A DNA stretch of 64,000 nucleotides from Chiridota heheva (Eukaryota; Echinodermata; Holothuroidea; Apodida; Chiridotidae), in contig JAIGNY010001237.1 of NCBI GenBank assembly GCA_020152595.1, positions 346,501-410,500 on the forward strand, given 5' to 3'. This document shows positions 27,401-40,521 of the stretch, piece after piece (positions within the stretch are counted from its first letter, which is position 1; every line of letters starts with the position of its first letter). The position numbers and the translations under genes were made by a program. The notes beneath the pieces are model-generated. The model made no database searches and was not told where the DNA came from. It was given only the letters and a program-made list of their open reading frames with translations.

Positions 27401-30400
27401 CACTGGCAGTTCAATCTTCCAGGACCAGAAAAAGAAAGAATGATTTTTACAATCTTCCAGAACCCAAAAAAGAAAGAATAATTTTAACAAAACAGAAATA
27501 TCACTGCCAGTTTAATCTTCCAGAACCCCAAAAAGATAGAATGATTTTAACAAAACAGAATTATCACTGGCAGTTCAATCTTCCAGAACCAGAAAAAGAA
27601 AGAATGATTTTAACAATCTTCCAGAACCCAAAAAAGAAAGAATGATTTTAACAATCTTTCAGAACCCAAAAAAGAAAGAATAATTATAACAAAACAGAAA
27701 TATCACTGGCAGTTTAATCTTTCAGAACCCAAAAAAGAAAGAACAATTTCAACAAAACAGAATTATCACTGGCAGTTTAATCTTCCAAAACCCCAAAAAG
27801 AAAGAATGATTTTAACAATCTTCCAGAAGACAAAAAAGAAAGAATAATTTTACAAAACAGAAATATCACTGGCAGTTTAATCTTCCAGAGCCCAAAAAGA
27901 AAGAACGATTTTAACAAAACAGAAATATCACTGGCAGTTTAATCTTCCAGAACCCGAAATAGAAAGAATGATTTTCACAATCTTCCAGAACCCCCCAAAA
28001 AAAGAATGATTTTAACAAAACAGAAAATTACTGGCAGTTCAATCTTCCAGAAGCCGAAAAAGAGAGAAGGATTTTAACAATCTTCCAGAACCCCCCAAAA
28101 CAAAGAATGATTTTAACAAAACAGAAATATCACTGGAGTTTAATCTTCCAGAACCCCAAAAAGAAAGAATGATTAAAAAAAACAGAAATATCACTAGCAG
28201 TTTATTCTTCCAGAACCAAAAAAACAAAGAATGATTTTAACAAAACAGAAATATCACTGGTAGTTTAATCTTCCAGAACCCCAAAAAGAAAGAATGATTT
28301 AAACAAAACAAAAATATGACTTGCAGTTTAATCTTCCAGAACCCCAATAAGGACGAATGATTTTTACAAAACAGAAATATCACTGGCAGTTAAATCTTCC
28401 AGAACCCCAACAAGAAAGAATGATTTCAACAAAACAGAGTTATCACTGGCAGTTTAATCTTCCAGAACCCCAATAAGGAAGAATGATTTTCACATAACAG
28501 AAATATCACTGGCAGTTTAATCTTCCAGAACCCCAACAAGAAAGAATGATTTCAACAAAATAGAGATATCACTGGTAGTTTAATCTTCCAGAACCACAAA
28601 AAGAAAGAATAATTTTCACAAAACAAAATATCACTGGCAGTTTAATCTTCAAGAACCCTGAAAAGGAAGTATGATCTTAACAAAACCAAAATATCACTGG
28701 CAGTATAATCTTCAAGAACAACAAAAAGAAAGAATGATTTTCACAAAACAGAAATATCACTGGCAGTTTAATCTTCCAGAACCCCAAAAAGAAAGAATGA
28801 TTTTAACAAAACAGAAATATCACTGGCAGTTTAATCTTCCAGAACCCAAAAAAAGAAAAATGATTTTAACAAAACAGAAATATCACTGGCAGTTTAATCT
28901 TCTAGAACCCTAAAAAGAAAGAATGATTTTAACAAACCTGAAATGTCACTGGCAGTTTAATCTTCCAGAACCCAAAAGAAAGAATGATTTGTAAACAGAA
29001 ATATCACTAGCAATTTAATCTTCCAGATTCCCATAAAGAGAGAATGATTTGTAAACAGAAATATCACTAGCAATTTAATCTTCCAGATTCCATAAAAGAG
29101 AGAATGATTTGTAAACAGAAATATCACTAGCAATTTAATCTTCCAGATTCCCATAAAGAGAGAATGATTTGTAAACAGAAATATCACTAGCAATTTAATC
29201 TTCCAAACCCCATAAAGAGAGAATGATTTTAACAAAACAGAATTATAACTGGCAGTTTAATCTTCCAGAACCCCAAAAAGAAAGAATGATTTTAACAAAA
29301 CAGAAACTTTTTTCCTCATTGTTAATGTGATGTAGACCAAGAAAATATTTATTCCACCCTATCTCTATATAAAACCAAAAAGCTGTGCGATAATGTAATA
29401 AAAGTGTGATTAGATTTATAAGAAATACATTAGAACTGTGCTGGAATTGCCTTGATGACATCACCAAGCTGAAGGACATATAACTATGCAAGGTGTTTTT
29501 AAGAACATTTTTCTATTCTTCAAATTGTTATACCTTCTAAATCGAATAAGATATTAACATAGTTTTTTCACCACTTTGTTTCTACAAATTTTCTCTATCA
29601 TACATCTATGAAAAAATGAAAATCCATGGGAATATTCCTTTAATTGTTATAACTTTTAAACGGAATAAGATATTACCATAAGTTTTTCACCACTTTGTTT
29701 CTACAAATTTTCTATCAATTATGAAAAAGATAATCCATGGAATATTCCTTTAAATGGCTTGCTAAACAACTATAACATTTTGATAGGTTGGTGAAGTTGG
29801 TTAAAGGAGTACTTCAGTAGTCAAGCAAGTTTATCGTTTATGAAAGAAGACTTTATGAGAAGCAAAATGGTGAAGAAACTATTTCAATATCTTATTCTGT
29901 TAAGGAGATATTCAAGTTTAAAACTCTATCTTATCTGTGTAGAAATACCTAGTGTAGCAAGTCTACTATGGAAAGTTGGCACCCTCATTCTTACAATTCT
30001 TAAGTACAATTGCAGGACAAAATATGATAGAATACATAAAGGCTTTGAGGAATCTGAGGTTGTGGTGTCACAACTAGTCCTAATTTCAGTTGTTTCTACA
30101 CAAATGATACCAAGCTCTTAAACTTAAATATCTCCTTAACGAAATGAGATTTTTGAATGATTGCTTCACCATTTTATTTCTTTTGAAGAAATCACCATTT
30201 TATTTCTTTTGAAGTCTTCTTTCATATAATATGGAATTGCTGAACCCCTGAATCAACAACCCTTTAGGATATACGAGTTCTACATAATCATATATTTCAT
30301 ATATCAACAGCAATGAAATTATATTAAAGAACTATAAAAGAAGCTGAATCCATCTGAGCCATTAGACCTATAGGGCCAGTGCTTATCCGTTTTCTTTGCG

Positions 30401-33400
30401 TAAGCGATAAGAGTACATAACTCCCCTGGACGGGATGCCAGTCCATCACAGGTTAATTTCCCTGCAGTGCTGTGACTCATTTTTTACAGCTGAGTGGCCT
30501 GGGGCAAGTAGAGTAAAGTATCTTGCTCAAGGACACAATGCAGCACTTGCGGCAGGTATCGAACCCGGCACCTTTCGGATACAAGCAAGATAACATAACC
30601 ACTGAGCCACTGCACCTCTTCATGTTGATAAGTAATGCACAATTTTATTAAATCCCTTCATACAAATGTACATACCACACTCTGCTCAGATGCTGCTGGG
30701 AAACTATATCCTTCTGACTTGAGACTGTTGTAAAGTTGCACTAAAAGACTGTAAGAAAGAAAAACATGACACCAGCGTCAATCTATAGTCAAATATACAT
30801 ACGACAACAGCCAATCCTGCTTGTGCAGATTGAAGACTGCCCATACATCATTAATACAACAGACTGAAGACTGGTAATACTTCATTAATATAACAGATTG
30901 AAGATTACCCATACTTCATTAATACAACAGATTAAAGCCTACCCATAATTCATTAATACAACAGATTGAAGACTACCCATACTTCATTAATACAACAGAT
31001 TGAAGACTGCCCATACTTCATTAATACAACAGATTGAAGACTACCCATACTTCATTACTACAACAGATTGAAGACTACACATACTTCATTAATGCAACAG
31101 ATTAAAGACTGCCCATACTTCATAATACAACAGATTGAAGACTACCCATACTTCATTAATACAACAGATTGAAGACTGCCAATACTTCATTAATATAACA
31201 GATTGAAGACTACCCATACTTTATTAATACAACAGATTGAAGACTACCCATACTTCATTAATACAACAGATTGAAGACTGCCAATACTTCATTAATATAA
31301 CAGATTGAAGCCTAATACTTCATTAATACAACAGATTGAAGACTGCCCATACTTCATTAATACAACAGATTGAAGACTACCCATACTTCATTACTACAAC
31401 AGATTGAAGACTACACATACTTTATTAATGCAACAGAATAAAGACTACCCATACTTCATTAATACAACAGATTGAAGACTACCCATACTTCATTAATACA
31501 ACAGATTGAAGACTGCTAATACTTCATTAATACAACAGATTGAAGACTACCCATACTTCATTAATACAACAGATTAAAGACTACCCATACTTCATTAATG
31601 CAACAGATTGAAGACTGCCAATACTTCATTAATACAACAGATTGCAGACTACCTTTATCAGCATCATATGGCTAAACTTGAAATAAATCCATGCTTTACA
31701 GTTATCTTATGTCCAAGTACATGTGTACCTAAAGACATCAAGTAGAATTGCTAGTATAGAGAAAGTGGTACTGACTTCCATTTTTGTTCTTGGAATTAAA
31801 GATATTCATCACCAATTTTACTTTCTAAAATTATATTTGAAAAAACTTAACTTTCATCTAGTACACACACTTCCTTCACTGAGAACATTTGGTTACCAGA
31901 TCACTGTATATCATTTGTAATTAATTATCAAACAAAACTGGAAAAAAAAGTTTCAATCAGGAAATATAATAAGGAAGATTAAAAGACATGACACAAATAT
32001 GTGCATCCAATCTGAGGAAAGAAAAACAAAATGATTTACAACTTGGACAAATGACTAAACTTATCTTGCTTACCTAAGTGATGGTTCATTTTTATATTCT
32101 TCAGCCCAATCTCTTAGAATAGCTTTGAACTTTTCAGCTACTTTGGCATGGCCCTGCAAAAAAATAATAATGATATAAATATATATATATATTTTTTTTT
32201 TAGATTTAATTGTTTTCTTTTGGGCACAAGAGTAGGAACCGGGTAACAGTAACGGGTACCCAGTTCCGATTTTTTGGTACCCGAATCAGGCCTACTTAAA
32301 AGGGAAGTATTCAGTGGAGTTCTTTTTTTACCATTATAAACTGCATTTCATCCTCCCATTAAAACATTAAACTAGAATGCTAGCACTATGTAAAATGCAT
32401 ACATCCGGCTGCTTGGCAATTCCAATATGCCTAATATTTAGTCAAGTACACCCCCACCCACCCTAACCTCTTACACACACCCCACCCCACACACACACAC
32501 ACACAATCTCCCTCAGAAATCTTAGACCCACTAAGTTTTATCCCACAAAAATGTCTTCCTCACTTTAAATCCATATTGCCTATTTGCATTCTAAACACTT
32601 AAGGGGTTACCCACCTCTTCCAAAGCCATGTCATTATATTTCAGTTTCATTCAGGCTAAGCATCTATTGTTTGAGTTCCTTTCATTCAAGATTCACATTC
32701 CATCATTTTCCATTCATGGCAGAAACCAACTATTTTCATTTTCTTTGACATCCAATAACTTGATTTAATTTGTTTAGAGTCTATAATGGATTGTGTGGAT
32801 TTTTATTCTGAGCATGAATTCATTGTTTGGCACATTCCATTGAAGAGTTCAAGTAAGTCTTGACAGATCTCATCCTAAAACATCCCCATCTCTCCATTTC
32901 TGCCCTTCCTCTTGATCCAATACGTCCCAAATCTTGACCACTTTTTCCTGAAGCAGTAACAAAACCACACACTAAATTGAATTAAAATCAAACAATCAGT
33001 TCTTGAGATATACTGATGACAATGGGAAAATGCAGGTCAAAACATAACCTCCGTCCAACTTTCTTGGGGAGGTAACAACTAAACTCAGATGACCTTACTT
33101 GCCTTTGTAACAATATTTCTTGCATCTGCACAAAATTCTGCTGAACTGACTTCCATTTGAAAAGGACGACCACAATTACTCATACAAGCATTCAATAGCT
33201 GTAATGAGAAAAGATTGATAATGTCAGTTACATGTACATCAAAGATAAAGTAATCTGAAAGTAGTCGCTGATGTATGATAATCTTATTAATTTATCCAAG
33301 GGATCAAAGTAATAACTGAAGAAAAAAAATGTATACAAAACCAGAACCACAAGGTTTTCTGGTTCTGATGCTTATTTTCTCATGCTGATTGACTTGCAAG

Positions 33401-36400
33401 TTTTGTATTAACTGTCCTGTCATTGCATATAAAATACCATATTTATTCATAAGCCACCATGTAGATCATTAAAACTGTTGACGACATTGGCATGTGCAAA
33501 ATAATTTACAACATTATCATAGCAAGTATGATGCAAAAACAGTTGCTCTTTTATCCTATTTCAGAAATTTGTCAGTAAGCCATGCCTACTCATTAATATT
33601 CATAACATCATTACCACAACATTAAACATATCTGCATACCACATACGGCATAAGTTCGAAATACCGTTCATGAGATATGGTGTTTACACTCATTTCTGAG
33701 TACTTTCACATAAACCACGCCAACCATGCATATTAATGACATGTTGATAATACATAAATACAAGCATGTGCACAATTACCAACAATATCATCATGCCCAC
33801 TATGACGCAAAACGGACGTACGGTTGATCATTTATCCCTGCTTCAAAATTTTCATATTAAGCCCTGCCCACTCATTAATATAAAAACATCACCACCAAAA
33901 ACAATCTAGGATACATCTGCCGACCATGGGCTATCTGTGTACCACACATGATGTTAATCCAGTTTATCCTTTTTGAGATATCATGCTTACAAGCTCTTTT
34001 CTGCAAAACAATACTGATTTTGATTAATTGCGTATTTATATTTTAGGTATTTCAATTTTTTGCTTTTAAATTTCTAGTTTTATACTTCATTTGTTTCATA
34101 TATCTTATCATTTACAGATGTTAGATTTAGTTCAAAGGAGTATAAATATATGTGTATTATTATTATTATTATTATTATAATGTCAGTTTAACCAGTGATA
34201 TGGTCAGTAGATGTACAGGTACATGGTCAGAAGTGGATGTACAGGTGTATGGTTAGTAGATGTACAGGTGTGGGATAATTTTAACCAAGAGATCAAGTAG
34301 TTCTAAAAAAATGTATACGAAAAAATTGATGTGCAAGACTTCAGCTTTCTGTATTGCTTATATACAGAAACACTATGGGACACAACATTTGTAAGAGCAA
34401 AATAAGAAATTGGACATAAATTCAAGTTCAGATTATAAGATTTCTTTTAAAGACATTTTCAGATCTCCCCAAATCAACAAAATATCTGCCGCATTTCAAA
34501 ATTGGTCTCATCTTTGCTTTATATATTTTTTTGCTTTTAAAAAGCAAAATTGCCTCACAAGTGGGCTAACTTTTAACACTTTGTCTTGGAGGAGAGGGGG
34601 GGGGGGGATTCTAGGACCTTCTCAGGTCCCCTCACTTTTTTAATGCTGGCTACGCCACTTGATAGGAGGGGGGGAAGCCCCCAAATTGAGTTGAACCCAC
34701 AAAAGCATTAAAGAATGAAATGAAACATGCAGACCTGTGTACATGACTGAAGATATTTTGGTCTTGCCACAAATTTCAGTTCATACCTGGCTGTGTAAGA
34801 ATCATTTGTTTGACGTCTAGTTTTGGTTGACGTATAGTTTTGCTTGACAGAAAAACACACTTTGAGCATTAGATATTTTGTGATTGTGAAGAATATGTTG
34901 CATTGTGTAGAATGGGGTCATATGGAGGTCGGGTACCAGGACTGTCGGAAGTTAGATTTTGAAAAATCCTGCCCCCCTTCTTTGTGGAGGTCAAGTATAT
35001 GCTTCATGTCCCCCTTCCGCTCTGTGAAGATTAATAACAGCCCTGTGGGGTAGTATGTATGTTATGTTTCCTCATTGGTTTATATATATTCAGCGTGTAT
35101 AGCTTTTTGCAAAGAATTGTCAATGAGTGGTATTCTAATTACAATTTCAGTCAACATTGATAGGTTCTTTACTAACTCTGAGCGTCTTTTATTATTTTTA
35201 TTTTTTTGTGGTGGTGGTGGTGTTAGTTTGGGCTTTTTATGGGGTGACTCACCCTTCTTAGCCTGTCATCTTGTTATGTTATCTTATGTTACATACTTTA
35301 ATATAAAAAATTATGATGTACTGCAAAATCCACTGTCAGATTTAAGCACCTGGGAAAGCAATTGTAAAGATGTGAGCACAGCTCCATAGCTGCCAATCAT
35401 GAGAAATCTGAAATCAAAGGCAGTCCCAATGGCATTCTACACAGCAGCCAAGCAAGCAAGCTTAAAGGATTAGTTCTCTTATGCTTAAATATCTCTTTAA
35501 CAGAATAAGATTTTTAAATGATTTCTTGTTTCTTTGAAGTCTACTTTCAAATAAGAGGGTTTGCTTGACCACTGAACTAATCCTTTCAGCTTGCTTACTT
35601 GGCATTCTTTAAGTTAGATATGAAAAGCAGGGGACAGTGATGTGATTAATTCATTGGTAGGATTTCACAGCACCTCAAGAGTGTTGGTCAAATTGTGCAT
35701 GACAGGTTAAATTATATCAAACTTGGAGAGCAGTGAAGATATTCAGAACTGATGGAACTGAGGAGTAGTGAAGATATTCAGAACTGGTGGAACTGAAGTG
35801 ATTGAATGGTAATGTTAGTATGGGGTAGGATATAAGTGCAAACAATGTCTGGTTTACATGTTAGTTACAACTACAGGAGCTTGTACAGTTAAAGGAGCAC
35901 TAACAGAACAAGATGATGGGCTAAGAAGGCTTAAACACCCCATAAAAGCCCAAACTTACATCACCACCACCACCACAAAAAAAAACACACAAAAATCAAA
36001 GACGCCCAGGATCAGTAAAGAACTTATCAATGTTGACTTTTAGAGCTGTGAACGTTTAGGGATGCCCCCCAAAAAGCAAGCGTGTATCATTTACACGTGT
36101 TTAGTACCGTAATTTTCGGAGATAAACCAAAATTGCTCTAAATTTACAATGCGAAGTAAAAAAAAATCGCGCAACTAGTATGACAAAAGTATTGACTCCA
36201 TTACCCAAATGGACGCTGCAGTTTTGCTTTCCAAATCGTAAAAAAGTTTACTTCTACAGTATAAATCATCATTTTTATGGAAAATATGCATAGAAATTCA
36301 GTTTAGAAAGAACAGATAACTTCCTTTCAGTGTCATTTTAACTCAACATCGCGTAACCTTTTTTGCCCTACTCGCTACGGCTTTCACAGCTCCACTTAAA

Positions 36401-39400
36401 ATCTTGCATACTAGGCCTATGATACCTCGCTGTAAAACATTTCAAAAATACTCCACCACCCCGCAAGTTCTGAAATATCAGCCCTCTCGAAAAAATGGCC
36501 GCCATCTTTGCGAAACACCTAGAATTTCAGTTTTGTCAAAACTTGCAATATTTTTTCTTTCTTGCAAAATTTATTTGACTCATTTGTAATAATTACATGT
36601 AAATGTACTGATTGTCACGATTTAAGTATTTTGAATGTGTATTTTAACAGCTTGTAAAACGGGCCTTGATTGCGTGGGATTTAAAGTCTTATTAATTATT
36701 GCTTAATGTTAGGCCTATTATTAGATTTTTACATTAAGCCCGTCTACTCATTAATAGGCATGACATCACCATTAAAAACAATTGTGCATATCTACGGATC
36801 ATGGGCTATCTGTGTACCAAATATGACATGAATCCAGTTTACAATTCTTGAGATACCATGTTTACAAGCTTTTTTCAGCAAAATCATATTAAGCCCCGCC
36901 CACTATACATATTAAGGAAATTCAATGTTTTTACATCATGAACACATTAGCTAACATCATAACTACTTCAAATATGAAACAAAATAGAATGATAAACTAT
37001 GAACAATTCAAGATTTTAACATTGCGCCCCACCTACTAATTAATATGCATGACATCACTATAAAAAACAATAGGGTACATCTACAGAACATGGGCTATCT
37101 GTGTACCATGATATGACATGAATCTAGTGATCGATCTTGAGATATCATGTTTACGAGCTGGGCGTCACACACGTACATACATACATACATACACACATAC
37201 ATACACAAACACTCCAATACATGTACATACATACACGCATACATACACACATACACACACGCCATTATGACCGCATAGGTTCCTGATGCTATCGCATCGG
37301 AACCAAAAATGAAAGTCATTACACTTCTTAAAATTACCTTTTAAAATTGAAGTGTTCAATTTACCCAAAATGTACTGTACACTTTTGAACATGTACATGT
37401 AATAACAAGATATTTGATTTTACTTACCCTATGGAAAAGACATATAAGCATATGCAAATAAAAGACAGTAGAAGTGTATATGTAAGTACAAAAATAAGAA
37501 TTTCATGTGAGTGTGAAATATGTGCTTTGATACTTTAACCCACTAGGCATTGTTAGCAAAATAAGCCAGAATCTACTGAAGCAACTGGTTGGTTTGTTGG
37601 TATCTAACGGCACCGCGACAGTCAGAGTCAAATGTGCCAAGAGGGTATTAATAAATAATGGTGTAAGAGTTAGGATAGTGAGGGGATGGAAGGTTTGTAA
37701 GGGCGAGAAGTGAAGCAACTGTGACTAGGGAGGTGCATTTTCGTTTAATTCAGTAAACAATAAACGATCCATTTTTCACCAAAAATATCAAGAAAATGAT
37801 TCTATCCCTACAATAATTACTTTAAAAAAGTAAGGAATGTCACAAAACTTGAGTAGGGGCTAATATGTCTTCAAATTACCCGTTAGGTGGAAGAAAACAA
37901 ATCAGAAATTTAAAAAAAAATCAGCCGTTAGGCTGAAATCTAAGCAGCTTTCAAACATTTTTGTTTGCTTATTTCGCAATCTTTTTTGTACAATTTACTT
38001 GACTCATCAGGTAATGTTTTCATTTATTTGTAGTAAACATTACAAAAAAACTTTTGTGTCTATTCATTTCTGTGTTAGTTTTACAGTTTGTAAAACAGGT
38101 CTTGGCCTTCTGCAAATAAATGCCCAACAATACATTGTGTAGCATTGTTTATTGGGTCTAGCCTGGTACCATTCAGTAAGGCTAAGTTCAGCAAACCAAT
38201 GTGAAAGAATAGTGTGAATTTCAACTAAATTTCAATTAAAAGGATTAAATCTTTTGCTGATCATGGCATGTTATGTTTGAATTGTAAAATAATTAATTGA
38301 AAGTTGTAAGTGTGTGGTATGTATATGTTATTGATTTTGAGTGCAAAGAATTTGTTGGGAAATTAAAAATGGCACTTTCTGGGTGATTTTCCCGTGTAAA
38401 CGATGCATCAATTTTGTAAAAGTAAATGATGTTTTCGATCGTGTACACGATAATCAGTAAACGGTCACATCGCTATTGACAGACCATCTGAACAAATCCC
38501 TAAAAATTGTTTGGACTAAGAAAAAACCGATAAAGCAATTAAATATATTTATCGCAAAAGTATATTGATTTGAAGTACCCAATCAAAACTGAATAAGCTT
38601 TATACAAAGTTAAAACTTGTTCTTCTTACAAAGAAACGTTCTTTTCTAAATCCTATAAATTAAAGGAAAGGTATCGTCCCATAAATACATTCATAAGTGA
38701 ACGCCGCCGAGCTGGTAACGTCACTTCCGGTTTTCAATTTTCCTTATTGATTGCAAGAAATCTTTGATCTTATCAATAACACATGTAGGCTCCTATGTTC
38801 GGATCAGCAGATGTGTGATCAATAACATCGCATATTTCTTGCAATCAATAGGCAAAATTGACAACCAGAAGTGACGTCACCATCACGGTGGCGTTCACTC
38901 TGATTGTATTTATGGGACAATAACTTACTCTTAAATAAAGGTTTTCCTCCACCCAAAGAGAAGGATTTGAAATCTAATCTGCTGATGCTGGTACACTTTA
39001 CAGTATGCAGTGTTCCTTCATTATTATTATACTGCTGTAAACATAGTTGCAGCCCATTGTATGAACTTACAAACTTAAAGTTGTGTGTATTTAAGACAGC
39101 TGGTCTAACCCACATAATTTATGGCAGTGCTTCTTGTAAGTTAGAAACCACATTAGAAATGGCTTTGCTTAAAACCAGGAACACTTGCGGCCCTCATAAA
39201 GAGCAGGGCCGGTCTAAGTCAAAAGTTATCTTTTTCTTTATTTCCCAGACGACAAAACTGTGATCTTATCAACTCTATACAACATCAGACCCCTAGCTTG
39301 ATTTAAAAGGGGCAGGTGCTAGACTTGTTGAGGGGCATATTAATGCGCAGGCGAAGAGCTGCATCTTTTCAGCATGGAGTCCTGGGCTTGAGGCTTAATC

Positions 39401-40469
39401 CATGGTAAAGAAGCTCTGGGATTTAGTTATAATCATACCTCAGAATTAAACTATTCTGACTGATATTGATAAGGACCATTCATGAGCCAAACAGGACAAT
39501 TTCTTACTATGCTATTGTTCTGTGTTCTGTATCCATGTAGGGTATTTAATTATGAGGTTAATTAAGATGAATAAGTTAAAAAAAAATATATTATTATTTT
39601 TTCTCATGAGGGGCAGGGCGGGCCCACGGAGGGGGGTAGGCAGGGCGAGTCGCTTTTGTAAAACAGCAAAGCTAGGGGGAGGGGAAGGCAGGGAGTCGCT
39701 TCTGTAAAACAGCAAAGTTTTAATTTTTCAAAAAAGTCCAAATTTTAATCACTTTTTCCGCTGGAACAAAATCACACACCAAATTTAATTAAAATCCAAT
39801 CATCAGTCATTATGATATCTTGATGACAAACAAACAGACAAAAACAAAGAAAACATAACCTCCGTCCACCTACGTTGGTGGAGGTAATGAGCAGCTGGTC
39901 GGACTTACCGTAAGACTCTGAAGGGCAACATGGGGCACATGGTGCTTCAGTCTCTTCATGATAGATTTAAATGCATCTTTACTCCTGAGAAAGAGAAAAA
40001 CATGAATTTATTTGATTAAATACGTCAAATACAGCTGTTTGAAGATTTTAAGTAAGATACAGCTTACAAGAACTACTTTAAATGAATATCTATTCAATTA
40101 GATAAATGAGTGCAATAGTCAAACGAGTTTAAACATGTAGTATTAAAAGAAATAAAATGGTGAAGAAAGCAGTCAAGAACTCAATAAAACCTCACAGACC
40201 ATGCAAAGCAAAAATTATTTCTCAGAAGTAAAAAAATCAGAAATAGATTATAAAGAAATATATTGATATGTACTACAGTAGGTGTATGAAACTATTTTTT
40301 AGAGGGCATATGAAAAAATGGCTGCCCCCATGTAAGTTTATATTTACAGAATGTTATGTTTTCATAAAGTGGAACATATTAAAGTGGAATAATTATTATT
40401 TTTATCATATTATATAAAAAAAGCCAAAAAGGTCTCCTTTAACTTTTATTATTTTATTTTATTTTTATG

Positions 40470-40521
<52 letters not shown>

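Noticed and set aside
33097-33102. GT donor at GTAAGG after GCAA
   Set aside because: Would end the exon in phase 1, while the next exon starts in phase 0 and homology requires K|GH; the GC donor fits.
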